Origin: Asterionellopsis glacialis
Lineage: Eukaryota > Bacillariophyta > Plagiogrammaphyceae > Rhaphoneidales > Asterionellopsidaceae
DNA length: 41,239 bases
Assembly: GCA_014885115.2 (NCBI GenBank)
Contig: WKLE02000805.1
Coordinates: forward strand, 1 to 41,239
Reading direction: 5' to 3'
Below, piece after piece: positions 10,043-20,646 of the stretch. The notes beneath the pieces were generated by a model that ran no database searches, was not told the origin of the DNA, and worked only from the letters and a program-made list of their open reading frames with translations. The position numbers were made by a program, and so were the translations under genes. Numbering within the stretch: position 1 is the first letter of the stretch; each line of letters opens with the position of its first letter.

Positions 10043-10917
10043 ATTATGGCCTTTCTAGAATATTTACGAAGATCATCAATACTACAAGTTATTTTTTACC
10101 ACCAGAGTTATAAATTAGATATTTCATTGACCCGATGTTTTCAATAAAGCCTCTTCGAATCGAAACTAGTTTGAATTTCGTAATTGTATTTTTACTTCTA
10201 AACATCAGGAATGTATGTTAGAGGTGACCTAAACCAGTGATATGTAACGTTCTGTTCTTACCTAGTATCCGGTTTCGAATGAAATGCATCATGTGGGTAA
10301 TACATACGAAGAAGAAAATTTCCTGCATACCTTACAAATTATACATTGTTGAATATTTTTTTTTGGTTTTGAATTTATTACTGCCTTGTTCGTTTTTATT
10401 CTAGTATTCCTGGAAAGTATGTCGAGGTGTGTTGGGTCCCTAACGTTATTTCATAGTATCAACACTAAAAGGTTGTTAAATTGTCTGTCTCCAACTAAAA
10501 ATGGACTGAGGTCTCGCCATTCATCTATAGTCATGCATGAATTCACAATACTGTGTAAGTTTCTCAAGTAGCATTATCTATTCATTAATAAAAATTCCAT
10601 CACAGTTCAATACTTTTCAAGGTGGAAAAGATCAGAATAATCGATAATACATAACAAGGGTCGCCGTGTTGACGAATTGTGCGCACCTCTGCGAGGTTGG
10701 GAATGCGCAAGCGAAGGAATTAAGCAAGTGAAACCTTTCTATCTAGTTTGAAAGGCCGAATGTTATTTATTTTATTCTTTGGAAAGATCCCGCAACCTAA
10801 TGCTGCTAGAGCAAGCCTCTTTCGAGATTTTTCTTCTAAAATGGGATTCTTCTTTCCATCACATTGACAATGTAGAGTTTTCAAGCCAACTCTTTTTAAA
10901 ATGAGTGAGTGAAGTGT
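10043..10917. other. Intergenic between convergent genes
   Basis: 875 bp between the 3' ends of the TPR-like gene and the DMT transporter. AT-rich, with short T runs and AATAAA-like words (for example near 10142). No gene or RNA is recognised. Confidence 0.5.
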
Positions 10918-12405
10918 TTACACTTCGCAAGTTGTTTGGCCACAATCTGGATCAGGTGCTTCTGCGGTAGCTGCCAATCCAAGAGCCGTCAGAAATGCAA
11001 CTCCACCAATAAGCCCCTGTGTTCCTACTGTTTCACCCAAACAAATGTAACTTATGATGGAAGCCCATAGTGGTTGAGATGCATATAATGTTTGTGCGCG
11101 AGTGGGACCCACAGCTTGCTGTCCACCTACTTGTAGAAATGGTGCAATAGCATTGACAGCTACACCACTCCAAAGGATGACCGGAATTAATAACCCTGTT
11201 GCTTCCAAAATAGATGATGTCGATGATTCTGAAACGACATTGGATACAAAATCTACACTTTCAGTCCAACCTAGAGCAAAAAGCAATAGCAGAGAGAAAA
11301 TGGCTTGTGTGGCAATCTTGTTTGTAATAAGATTTTTCGGTTTGATTAACTTTCCCCAAGTAAATAATCGCAAATCATACGTAGCATAAAATCCCGCAGC
11401 TACAACACATAATGCATCACCAAGAGCAACTGTACTGGGTGCTTCACCAGAGGCACTTTGAGCTTCTGCACACATGGTTGGATCTTGTGTAAACATAAAG
11501 ACGCCAGCCAATGCTAAAACTACTGAAAATTGAATCCGTCTTGGTATGGGGACACCCATTATACCCTGTACGACAGGAACAATCAATGTTGTTAATTGAA
11601 TAAGGAATGCCCCATGGTCAGCTGTTGTATACGACAATCCATACAAGTTTGCAGTTGTTCCTAAAAATTTCCATAAACCCAGTTCTAATCCAGCTTGAAG
11701 TTGCAACATTGAATTGTTTTGTTTTTGTTGTCCTTCCTTTTGCCGATTCTGAACAAAGGAACTTGGTAATGGTGTTGTGGATTCTAACAATGACCCACCA
11801 AAGAGTAAGCCTACGAGTGCTACGGCACTCACAGCAGCATTTACTAATAACACAGGAGGTGCTGTAAACGATGGGTTTGAAAAGGCCGCATGAAGTGCAG
11901 GTGAATTGGAAGAGAATAACAATGTAATAAATCCAATTGTCAACAAACCACGACGGTATTCTGCAGTGTTGCTATCCTCGTCATTTTCTGTCCCGACTTG
12001 CTGTGAAAGAGACAATTCTGGCATGTATGTGCCACCTGCATTGCCGACTTCTGTTCCCAATGTTGCTTCTGATGAGACTGGGGTCAAAGTTGACGGAGTC
12101 GGTGCTATTGCTGTTGTTGTCGTTGATTCTTCTGTTTCTTCCTGCGCGGTTGCTGCCATTTTCAATAATATTCTTTGTCGTTGGAATTTGTCTTGAAATA
12201 ATTGATCATATTTCCGTTTCTGATGTGCATCGTTTGCCTTTGAAATCCCCAAAATATTATTTCTACGGTAACAACATGGTACTACACCATTATTTTGGCA
12301 ACCATCTCTGCTGGGAGAAAAAGCAAATACTATTCCAACATTGTTTTGGGACAAAAGTACTGTCGATGACAACAAAAATATTGAAGATCTGGAGGAAAGT
12401 TGCAT
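10918..12405 (-). CDS. DMT/EamA-type transporter, probably plastid-targeted
   Basis: 495 residues, one exon, ATG start. The N-terminus is a hydrophobic signal peptide followed by VFAFSPS, resembling the signal-peptide/transit-peptide junction with a key phenylalanine in diatom plastid proteins. A disordered Thr/Pro/Ser-rich stretch of about 100 residues follows. From about residue 155 the rest is hydrophobic, with roughly ten membrane helices in the two-fold EamA pattern (RRGLLTIGFITLLF, LWKFLGTTANLYGLSYTTADHGAFL, ALGDALCVVAAGFYATYD, QQAVGPTRAQTLYASQPLWASIISYICLGE). The GPTRAQTLYASQPLWA/LGE segment matches the final helices of EamA proteins. Family members move metabolites across membranes; the substrate cannot be told. 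The envelope location is inferred from the targeting signal. Confidence 0.8.
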   Translation of the reverse strand: MQLSSRSSIFLLSSTVLLSQNNVGIVFAFSPSRDGCQNNGVVPCCYRRNNILGISKANDAHQKRKYDQLFQDKFQRQRILLKMAATAQEETEESTTTTAIAPTPSTLTPVSSEATLGTEVGNAGGTYMPELSLSQQVGTENDEDSNTAEYRRGLLTIGFITLLFSSNSPALHAAFSNPSFTAPPVLLVNAAVSAVALVGLLFGGSLLESTTPLPSSFVQNRQKEGQQKQNNSMLQLQAGLELGLWKFLGTTANLYGLSYTTADHGAFLIQLTTLIVPVVQGIMGVPIPRRIQFSVVLALAGVFMFTQDPTMCAEAQSASGEAPSTVALGDALCVVAAGFYATYDLRLFTWGKLIKPKNLITNKIATQAIFSLLLLFALGWTESVDFVSNVVSESSTSSILEATGLLIPVILWSGVAVNAIAPFLQVGGQQAVGPTRAQTLYASQPLWASIISYICLGETVGTQGLIGGVAFLTALGLAATAEAPDPDCGQTTCEV

Positions 12406-13296
12406 GTTTTATGAATGATATTGTGCAATACAGTTCTTTAACGTTCCGCGTATTGCTGGAGTTCTTCACAAAATCGTAAATGTGCCAATTTTTTTTATGA
12501 CACCTGCGCAACAACACAACAAGGGCTTGAACTTTGTTCTGTGGAAGACAAAAAGGAACAACCGATGCTTCTTCACTGTGTTTGTTCGAATATGGAATAC
12601 TGAAAATTATGTGCCTCAATTTTATTTTATAATAGAGCCTTGTTCTCTACTAGGTACAGACAGTACTTGCAAGTGTCGCTACATATATAGCCATTTCCAA
12701 TGAAAAGCGAGCCTTGCACATGGATGATAATGTGTTTACCAATCAAAACACTTTCTTGTCGACACAACAGCCATAAACGCAGTAAGGCAGATGTTTCATG
12801 TCTCTCAAACGGTGTGGTGGCATGGCTTTGAAATTTGTGGAGGAACACTGACGTATACTTCCGGGTTTTCCTATCGTTGCTTGAATTATGCTTTGGCGCG
12901 GGTGGGGTTGCGTTGTTTGGCGTGCCATTATTGTTTAACTTTAACGCTAGCCTTATTCAAAAATATTTTTTTCGTCCATCCATCTGTACGAGAACTAAAA
13001 GTAGGTCTCTGTCTATATCGTCCATGATGAAATTCTACCAATGTTGTCAATAATTTGTTGTTCTACAAACTGTTGCCCATTTTTCCAACTATGGTATGTT
13101 TGACACGTAGACATTGATACAAATTGATATTGCCTCTAATCTAGTTAGTGCTAGAGCTATCTCCGAAAAACAAAGAAAAAAACAGATGGACAAGATGAGG
13201 AAATACATTCTCGCACCTCCTTGACACGAAACACAACATGGTATCACTAGTGTTACATACTGTTAGTTATTAAACGATTTGCCAAGTTGCGAAACA
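12406..13296. other. Divergent intergenic region
   Basis: About 890 bp between the 5' ends of the transporter (-) and the DUF4864-like gene (+), so it should hold two promoters. I see no convincing coding sequence, tRNA or repeat in it. Confidence 0.5.
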
Positions 13297-13773
13297 ATGG
13301 AGATTTCCTACAACCCTACATTTCTTTTGACATTCTTAGTGGTTACTCTACTTCTGCTTTCTCAAAATAATGGAGTTCACGGGTTGGCATCATTTGTGAA
13401 TCCATCCATGACACCTGAGACTGTCGTGGAGTATCAGTTGAAAGCTCTTCAACAAGAAGATTTACAACAAGTTTTTGAATATGCATCTCCTTCCAATAAA
13501 GCTGTCACAGGTCCATGGGAACGATTTGCCCAAATGGTGCGATCTCCAGCCTATGCTCCTCTTATTGGTCATGGACGAGGTGATGTACTTTTGTCCATAA
13601 AAGTCAAGACGAATGATACATATCGGAGGTTTTTAGTACGTATTTGGTCACCCAAAACATCCGCAGAAAGCATATCAAGATGCATTGAATACTGGTGGGA
13701 TGTACGCAAATGTATAGATGAGGGACCGTACCAAAATTGTTGGATGGTAGAAAGTGTTGTTCCTCGAAAGTGA
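13297..13773 (+). CDS. Secreted or plastid-targeted DUF4864-like protein
   Basis: 158 residues from the first ATG, 18 nt inside the longer open frame. The first ~30 residues form a strong signal peptide (NPTFLLTFLVVTLLLLS), with likely cleavage near HGLASF; a phenylalanine just after the cleavage leaves plastid import possible. The body resembles DUF4864: TPETVVEYQLKALQQEDLQQVFEYASP, then WERFAQMVRSPAYAPL, and a conserved strand/helix end with RFLVRIWSPK and CWMVESVVPR. This family has an NTF2-like appearance, and its function is unknown. The gene is divergent from the transporter and convergent with the ALDH-like gene. Confidence 0.7.
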   Translation: MEISYNPTFLLTFLVVTLLLLSQNNGVHGLASFVNPSMTPETVVEYQLKALQQEDLQQVFEYASPSNKAVTGPWERFAQMVRSPAYAPLIGHGRGDVLLSIKVKTNDTYRRFLVRIWSPKTSAESISRCIEYWWDVRKCIDEGPYQNCWMVESVVPRK

Positions 13774-14171
13774 TGTATATCATTCTGACGTTTTTCACGA
13801 GTATTGATCGGATTTTTTGTATACTGCTTTCATAATATGATCCATCTCAATGAATAATGTTGCCCTGCGCAATGTCATTGGACACAATATATTTGAAAGT
13901 TAGGCTCCAATCAAGTGATCGATCTTCGTGTGGACACAACCGTAGCCAGTTTTACAGACAGTTGAAACAAATTTTGTTGTTACTTGAGAGTATTCAAGAT
14001 CTAATAATTAACGCAATCTAATACAAGTATATCTCTTATCGTGTCTAAAACAAACCCACCGGTTGTTCATTGACCTTTTCATCAATGATGACATCTATCT
14101 GCTATGAGTATTTAATAATGAAAGCACCTCAACTGCAAATGCCTTACTGCCAAAAAAAAGAAACCAATTGC
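13774..14171. other. Intergenic between convergent genes
   Basis: About 400 bp of AT-rich DNA between two 3' ends. Nothing recognisable beyond likely untranslated regions. Confidence 0.5.
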
Positions 14172-16633
14172 CTACACCTTCATCTTCAACCATTTCTTGG
14201 ATGTTTTGAATTTTTCCACAAACTCTTCATCACCGCTCATGGTACTCTTGATGTGACCCAAGGGAAAGTACAAACTTGCGAATTGACCAACCATGGGAAA
14301 TTCCTTCATGGGTCCTGCAAGGTCGCAACGAACAATATTGTAATATTTATCAGGATGCTCCTCCGTTGTACGAAGATCAAATTGCTCTTCCGATTCAATT
14401 GTGACGGGAATGCCATCCTTTTCGCAAACAGAAATAAGTTCCTTATTGCTAGAAGGGATAGATACTTCTACTTGATCACGTGCGTTAGTGGCGAAAAATA
14501 AAAGATAAACAGGTGCTACGCAATCTAAACTTTTGCGGACACGAAGAACTGTCTTGAGACCTGGTACAATTGGTGGACGCTGCAAACCCCACAAGGCCGT
14601 GCGAGATGTACCAAAGCCTCTCTTAGGATTCTCACTTGTAGCATCTGACAAGTACTTGAAAAGTTCAACGCAGTAACCTTGAATCGCCTTGTCCTTGACG
14701 TCTTTCACAATATCTCCAGCCCGGCCCATACTTTCGGGGATAGGCAAGGATTCCAAATACTCCTTTGAATACACAGATTCGTAAGCAGGAGTTGAACTTG
14801 GAACGACTACTGGGAAACGAGTGTAAACTCCCAAATATTTACGTGGAGGGAATTCACCAAAGACTTCTGCTTCTTGAGGTCTTGCCTGGCATGTCAGTGC
14901 ACAAGGATTTTGGGCGTTGTCGGTCGATCCGACTGTATAAACGACCAATCCAGTCTTCTCAAAGAGGGACATACCTAGGTCAAATGCCTTGGTTCGAGGT
15001 GCATTCACAGCCAATGTGATGGGTTGATTCTTATTCAACCAAGCTGCCAACGCCAACACATTCTGATCATTTTCAGGAGACATCTTGGTGAAATCCACAG
15101 CAATCTTACGCCAATATTCTTCAATGCCATCAGGGGGGAGATCGTCACTAATCTTGTAACTTGCATCTTTTTTAGAATGCTTGAAGAATTCTCCTCCTGG
15201 TGGTGCCAAACTTCCTGCATGATTCGGAAAGATGCCATCAAACATACTTTCCTTGAGAGCCGTTGGTGCGTCAGGGATATCTTTGACATCTTCAAAGAGT
15301 TTATCAACTTCTTCTTTTGTTACAGAGCTCGGGACTACAGCATGCCTAAGTGCTGTGCACTGTCCAGCACATTCAATACTGGCACTCATACGAATAGCGT
15401 CCTTCACATCCTCACTCCATTCAGTTGTAACGAGTGTATTGGGACCTCCTGTCGATGCTACCGTCTTTGGATAACCAGACATCATGTTTTCTGCCAAGGC
15501 ACGGGAGCACGTCGAATACAAATTTCCGGTGTGATCTTTGCACGTTTGTGTAATGTCCTTAATGTCATCAAGTGTACATGACATATAGGTCAACATACCA
15601 GGATCAATTCCTTCTTCTTTCAAAAGTTGTGCTAAAAGTTCCGTCCACCTATACGAATGTTGAACGGTATTACTCCTACCGAGGACAACACAGGGGATAC
15701 CCAATTCCATCGATCGAACCGTTTTGCGGAATAAATCTAAAAAGTTGGTAAAGTTGCTGACGCAACTAACATAGATAGGTTGACGTGAAATCACTAACTT
15801 TCCTTTAATTTCATCTTGCAATACCATATCATTAAGATTGCGTTCTACGGCATTGGCCATGATAGATTCTTCCATCTCTGTTATACCATCTTGCTTTCCA
15901 AAGTCAACGCATTGATTTCCGACAAGAAACCCAGCATGAGTTGTCAATAATTTTTGTTCGATGCGTCTCAACTCAGGGCGTATATCTGTGTAAGGTGATT
16001 TGTAAGTACGAATGTGTTCCTTGAGTGCTTCACATTGTTCAGGTGTTGCATGGTGCTGATGACCATTTTCATTTCCTGCAAAGTCTGTAGTCTTGAATAA
16101 TGGAGAAGTGGATGTCAATTTTTCTCCATTGAGAAGTGTACAAATCTATTTTTGTTTTGAAGAAGTACACCCAAGAAATTAGTATGAAATGATTTGAAAG
16201 AATGATTTGTTGTCGATTATGACGCCGATGAAAAATATTGAAGTCATAGTGCAGTACCCAGTATGAAATTACAAATAAATTGTCAGTCTTGTTTTTATTG
16301 GTGAAAACGCCGAAGAAAAAAGATACGCAAAGAATCACAATGGAAATATTTACGACTTACCGGATCATCGTACCATAACTTTACGTCAAACTTGTCTAAG
16401 TAATTTAAAGCTCCCTTTCGAAGAGCAGCAGTGTCAGGTGACGGTATGTCACGAAATGCTGATGCATACTCGGACGAAGCAAAATTAGCGGCCATAATGG
16501 AACTACAAGATTGAAAAAATCGTCTCTGTACAGTCTTGGGAATACGAACTGCTACCTCGTTAGCTTTCAAGGCGACACGACGAACCGAACTACGAAACAA
16601 ATAGGACTTGCTTATGGAGCGAGATGCCAGCAT
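14172..16633 (-). CDS. ALDH-superfamily protein with mitochondrial presequence (two exons)
   Basis: Exon 1 is 16361-16633 (ATG at 16631-16633, 91 codons) and exon 2 is 14172-16145, about 748 residues in all. The N-terminus is rich in Arg/Ser/Ala without acids (MLASRSISKSYLFRSSVRR), typical of a mitochondrial presequence. The middle follows the ALDH fold: FTNFLDLFRKTVRSMELGIPCVVLGRS (cofactor-binding part), LLKEEGIDPGMLTYM, ASTGGPNTLVTTEW, and the catalytic-loop region ECAGQCTALRHAVVPS. A C-terminal extension of about 200 residues is not recognised. Two canonical features look altered: the loop reads GQC rather than GQxC, and the usual ELGG glutamate appears replaced (STGG). Aldehyde or semialdehyde oxidation is the family role; the substrate is unknown and activity is uncertain. 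Confidence 0.75.
16146..16360 (-). other. Intron of the ALDH-like gene
   Basis: 215 nt, starting GTAAGT right after codon GAT-CCG and ending AATAG. Splicing at phase 0 joins exon 1 to exon 2; the in-frame TAG just upstream of exon 2 is the acceptor and shows that the exon must begin there. Confidence 0.8.
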
Positions 16634-17302
16634 GCGCAAGTTCTCGATCTGGTATAATGTATCTATCGTCGATGATTCACCAACGTTTCTCTATTTCAAG
16701 ATTCGTTTCAATTTTTGTTTCGGCGTGTTTTTTTATGGCTGTGACAAGATTTGATCCTTTCAAGGACGACGAATTCGTAATTGCATTGGATATAATATGA
16801 TTTCTGTATGATGTGATGATGCGCCTCACTGCCAGTCACAGGGCGTGTCGGACACCACAAGGAAAAAACGAAAAATAGAGTTCTGATTGATTTGGATGTC
16901 ACGAATCAAGTGCATCCACTACTGTTTTTCACAGTATCTTCCGGGTTCTTTTTGACAGAAAGGAACAGAACGTGCTTCTTTTTCTCACGGAAGCTGTACA
17001 GACAGGTTCTCATTCAGTACTAAAATTAGTCATTAGTGTCGAAAAATTGAGAACAATGGAGAGATAAAGAGTGACAACTTGACAGTAGAAGCCAAACGAA
17101 ATCAATGCAACCTCGTCTAAGAGCAATTCAATATATTTTAACACATAATCCAATTTTAGAATAGTCCGTTGTATTGCAACATAAACACCGACTCAACTCT
17201 AAATCCCCCTAAAGACAAAAGAGTAATGATTCACATCAAATCCCTCCAATGAGTGTGCCACTTTCTCTTTTGTCTTTTTTTCAATTACTTTCCTTTTTCC
17301 AT
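16634..17302. other. Intergenic, 5' of the ALDH-like gene
   Basis: About 670 bp between the ALDH-like start and the 3' end of the phosphatase-like gene on the same strand. No coding sequence is seen. Confidence 0.5.
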
Positions 17303-19156
17303 TTATGGCGCCATTATATTATTTGCACCTCCATCTACTACAGTTGTTTCTTGTAACTCATCAAACCATGTGGATTGGTCTGCACTGAAACGACTTGCCG
17401 TAGCATCCATTTCAACTCTCATAGGTGGGAAGACTTGTCCTTTCACAACTAGTAAAACTAAATTCCGTATACCTGCATAATTGGTAACATCAAACCAATT
17501 TTCACTACCCAAATTGCGATTCACAATGACAGTGGGTAATTCTTCAAACGTCGTATTCACAAGAGTAGTCAAATCATCATAAAAAGGTTCTACCGAAGGT
17601 AGATTCGGTGATGCATGTGCAAAGATAAAGATTGCATCCATCTTGCCTTGATTGTCCTCGTGTGTTTTTTCAATCCAAGCCAAGTTATCTTCAAATCTTG
17701 TATCCCATTCTGCTCTATCATGCATACGGCCACCCACCAAATTGATACCAACGAATAATATCCGTTTGGAAACAAAAGCCCAATTTTCAGCACGCACGTT
17801 TTGATGTTTGACTTTGACATCTTTATTTTTCTCCCAATGTTCTTGGTAATAGGTTTCAAAGTAATCCAACCAAAAGCTATATGCTTGATCCGGGTTATTA
17901 CAATCATTGTATTCATTATCACCCATGACAAAGTACATTGGTACAGATGAACTGGAATACCAATTATATGCTTCTTCGTATGTCTCCCTAGGACAATTAC
18001 CACCATTAGATCCTGGACTATTCCAATCACCTAAATGTACAATGAAGGCTGAACCATCATCTGTAGGTAACTGTGATATTTTCTCTTGAAAGTCACTGAA
18101 TCCTGATTCTGTAAACCGTCCAGCTGTAATGTAAAATGTTTGTTGGTTTCCTGTATTTACATATTCGGCTGAGGGTGCGACGGAAGGTGACTTCGTTGGT
18201 TCCGATGTCGATGGTGCACTGGAAGCTTCATCTGTTGGAGAGGAAGATGGTTCTGACGTCGACGGTGCTGCACTTGGTTCTGTTGTAGGTGCCCTAGTAG
18301 CACCTGGTTCACTAGGTGCTACAGAAACAGACGGAGATAAGGTGGGTCTTCCTGTAGGAGATGATGATGGCACTGCAGTAGGAGAACTAGATATGGTTGG
18401 GCTTGCAGATATGGTAGGAGATGAAGTGGGTGATCTAGATGGCGATGCTGTAGGTAAAGGTCTCATGGTAAAATCAAATCCAAAATCGCCACTCTCATCC
18501 CCAAAGTTGCTCTGATTAGCACTGGACGAACTATCATTCCCAGCTACAACAGCTGCTACAATAACCAAGACAAGAGCTCCAACTAGCAGTGCTGTACTTG
18601 CTATAATAATACCCTTTAGACAGGGACTTGCTCCAGTCACCCAACCTGGTAACCATCCATCATCATCTTCATCATCCATTTTATACTCACGATTTCCTTT
18701 CCCATTGGACATTCCCCTATCAGCACCTCCTCCTCCTCCTCGGGCATTACCTGGACTTGTCATGGTCGAAACAACTTCAGGATGAGGTGGCGGTACCACT
18801 CCACCCAAAATACTAGGATCTTCATTCAAAATACTAGGATCATCTTGAATAAATTCATCATCTCCAATTCCTGGAACAGGACCTGGAGGATCAGCATGAA
18901 TATTACCACCAGCTATCCCACGTGCTCCACCGTACAAGGATGTATTGATACTAGACACATCATCATCCACTGAAAAATTAGCATCCTCTGGTAAAATGAG
19001 TGATTGTCCATCTAATGATACACCAGATGATTTACCAATGAGTGCACCAGCACCCAGCATAAGTTGACTAGATGGTGGAGGAACTTCTTCTTCATCTTGG
19101 TTGCCTGTGTAGCTATCATATCCAGGTGCACCAACACCTTGTTTACGTCCGAACAT
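17303..19156 (-). CDS. Membrane-anchored metallophosphatase-like protein
   Basis: 617 residues, one exon, ATG start. The N-terminal ~180 residues are acidic, Pro/Gly-rich and probably cytosolic. A single membrane helix (IIIASTALLVGALVLVIVAA, about 187-206) makes it a type II protein. Next is a roughly 100-residue extracellular linker of PSxSPT/SEPS repeats, a likely O-glycosylated stalk as in many diatom surface proteins. The C-terminal ~270 residues resemble a calcineurin-like phosphoesterase: FIVHLGDWNSPG, VPMYFVMGDNEYNDC, LFVGINLVGG and IFAHASPN. The first metal motif (D-x-H or GD) is absent in TFYITAGRFTESG, and the terminal G-x-H motif is replaced by NRNLGSENW. It may thus be a catalytically altered surface protein. 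Confidence 0.75.
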   Translation of the reverse strand: MFGRKQGVGAPGYDSYTGNQDEEEVPPPSSQLMLGAGALIGKSSGVSLDGQSLILPEDANFSVDDDVSSINTSLYGGARGIAGGNIHADPPGPVPGIGDDEFIQDDPSILNEDPSILGGVVPPPHPEVVSTMTSPGNARGGGGGADRGMSNGKGNREYKMDDEDDDGWLPGWVTGASPCLKGIIIASTALLVGALVLVIVAAVVAGNDSSSSANQSNFGDESGDFGFDFTMRPLPTASPSRSPTSSPTISASPTISSSPTAVPSSSPTGRPTLSPSVSVAPSEPGATRAPTTEPSAAPSTSEPSSSPTDEASSAPSTSEPTKSPSVAPSAEYVNTGNQQTFYITAGRFTESGFSDFQEKISQLPTDDGSAFIVHLGDWNSPGSNGGNCPRETYEEAYNWYSSSSVPMYFVMGDNEYNDCNNPDQAYSFWLDYFETYYQEHWEKNKDVKVKHQNVRAENWAFVSKRILFVGINLVGGRMHDRAEWDTRFEDNLAWIEKTHEDNQGKMDAIFIFAHASPNLPSVEPFYDDLTTLVNTTFEELPTVIVNRNLGSENWFDVTNYAGIRNLVLLVVKGQVFPPMRVEMDATASRFSADQSTWFDELQETTVVDGGANNIMAP

Positions 19157-20063
19157 TTTGTATTTTGTTGTGTTGATTTGTCAGTGAATGAAAAACAAAT
19201 TTCTGTCTTTACACAAGAGCAGCTGACCGTACTTTGGCTGTATGTGCACTATTAGACACGAACTCTTCAAAACTTCTAAAGCTTATACTCTAGCACTACG
19301 ACTTTTGCACCAATGCTTCTCTCGAATTACTGATGATGTCCTTCCTTCCAATTGGAATCCCAGAATCAGCAACCTTGCGTTATTCTTTCTCCCGTGTTGA
19401 CTGCGAATGCAAGATGCCCAATTCTAGTCCTAGAGTCTTGTTACAGGCAAGACTTGACTTGACTTTTCTTTACTTCAGTTCGCGACTGTAGAGAGAGATG
19501 ACACTGCAGCTTGCCAGGTCCTCTCTAGAGAAACTCTGTAGAAAAAGGATGGGTAGTGAGCCGCAATGAATGTGATACCGGTAAGGTGATAGTGGAAGGA
19601 TCGTGCTTGCAGTGGGGCTAGTCGTGTGAACGGCTCTCATTTAGGACTAGTCCTAGCGAATGGGTTGTTCTCATAAAAAAAGGTACTGTAAACGCTACCT
19701 GGTAATAACTACTGTAGTAGCTTGTGCGTACAGCCCTCGAACCAAAAAACCGGAAATATCTTCACATGAAGAGTTACCATGATGTACACCAACTTTTGAC
19801 GCCAGCACGTCTATATATTCAATAAAAAGGTCAGCACATAGATGGAATGGTCTTTCAATTTTTTAATTTACATCTTAATTTACGAAGAAAAATTCATCTA
19901 ATTATAAAATGTCTCTCGAACAGATTTTCTCTAAAATTAAGATTTGAAAACCAATGTTCCAAGACCGTTAACCTAAACAAATGAATTTTCAATTTTTCAA
20001 AGAATGATTCAGGAAGTTTCTCCTATGTCTGCGTGTGGTAGGCGGAGTAGACAGAGCGAAGGA
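19157..20063. other. Intergenic, 5' of the phosphatase-like gene
   Basis: Likely holds the phosphatase promoter. Contains CTAGTCCTAGAG-type words, the palindrome listed at 19642-19655, and GCTACCTGGTAATAACTACTGTAGTAGC-like inverted words near 19697-19724. No gene is seen. Confidence 0.5.
19642..19655. repeat. 14-bp perfect palindrome TAGGACTAGTCCTA, copy 1
   Basis: Self-complementary 14-mer, found again exactly at 40354-40367. Both are intergenic, and variants of its half-site (TAGGAC, GTCCTA) recur in other islands. Confidence 0.8.
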
Positions 20064-20135
20064 CAGAGGGTACGTGTTGCTGTCTTTCCTTTGTCCTTAG
20101 AGATTACACACTTTATCGGAAAAAGAATCAGAAAA
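20064..20135 (+). repeat. Left arm of a long inverted repeat flanking element C
   Basis: Bases 20105-20135 (beginning TACACACTTTATCGG) are a perfect 31-bp inverted match to 26146-26176. The next seven bases outward on the right (CAGAGGG in the same sense, 26177-26183) occur on the left at 20064-20070, separated by a 34-bp extra segment (20071-20104). The arms look like the termini of an older element or foldback structure. Confidence 0.8.
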
Positions 20136-20467
20136 TGAATAAGACTAAGGTTTATGACTACCCCACACACTTTACAGTATTTCGCGATCGAGCAAAAGAA
20201 TCAGAAATCAGGTCATGAGTCCGCAACAAGAATAATCCGTGCGGCCAAAAAAAACGTTTTCTAAAACGGCCGCCTGCGCGTCATCCATGTTTTCACCCTC
20301 TTTGTCAGAGGATACATAGAGAGAGGAGGACCCACGGTGATGCCCATCAAACAATAACGAAACTAAGCAACAATCAGCTACAATACTAACAATGGAAAGG
20401 GAATCGAATAGTGCCAAGAAAAGGTGTATTGTTATCTGAAAGGAGTCGTCTTGTTGTGACAGTGCCA
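20136..20467. other. Left part of the inverted-repeat interior, interrupted by element C
   Basis: Holds AATCAGGTC/GTCCGCAA words that also occur inverted in the right part, and CGTTTTCTAAAACG near 20255. An 86-codon minus-strand frame (20208-20468) overlaps the LTR by one base, resembles nothing I know, and is not claimed as a gene. Confidence 0.4.
20463..20467. repeat. Target-site duplication of element C, left (TGCCA)
   Basis: Matches CGCCA at 25888-25892 except for one transition; the right copy has CG where this one has TG. Confidence 0.75.
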
Positions 20468-20630
20468 TGTCAGAGTAATGGTTTAGATAGAAAGTGAGAC
20501 TAAATAGATTACAATACTACTAATGAGATCTGGGGTCTTGACACAGGTTGACACATAAGTTGTCACAACTAAGACACCAAAGATACGAGGAACGGGTCCT
20601 CTTGACCAGCTGGACTCAATTGCACTGACA
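20468..20630 (-). repeat. 3' LTR of element C
   Basis: 163 bp, differing from the 5' LTR at about six positions, four of them at CpG sites. Ends are the short inverted pair TGTCAG/CTGACA. Confidence 0.95.
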
Positions 20631-20642
20631 CTCCCTCTACAG
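20631..20642 (-). other. Polypurine tract of element C
   Basis: On the minus strand CTGTAGAGGGAG abuts the 3' LTR, the expected plus-strand primer. Confidence 0.65.
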
Positions 20643-20646
20643 AGAG

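Noticed and set aside
20208..20468. 86-codon minus-strand frame beside element C
   Set aside because: It ends in the LTR, sits in the inverted-repeat interior and has no recognised motif.
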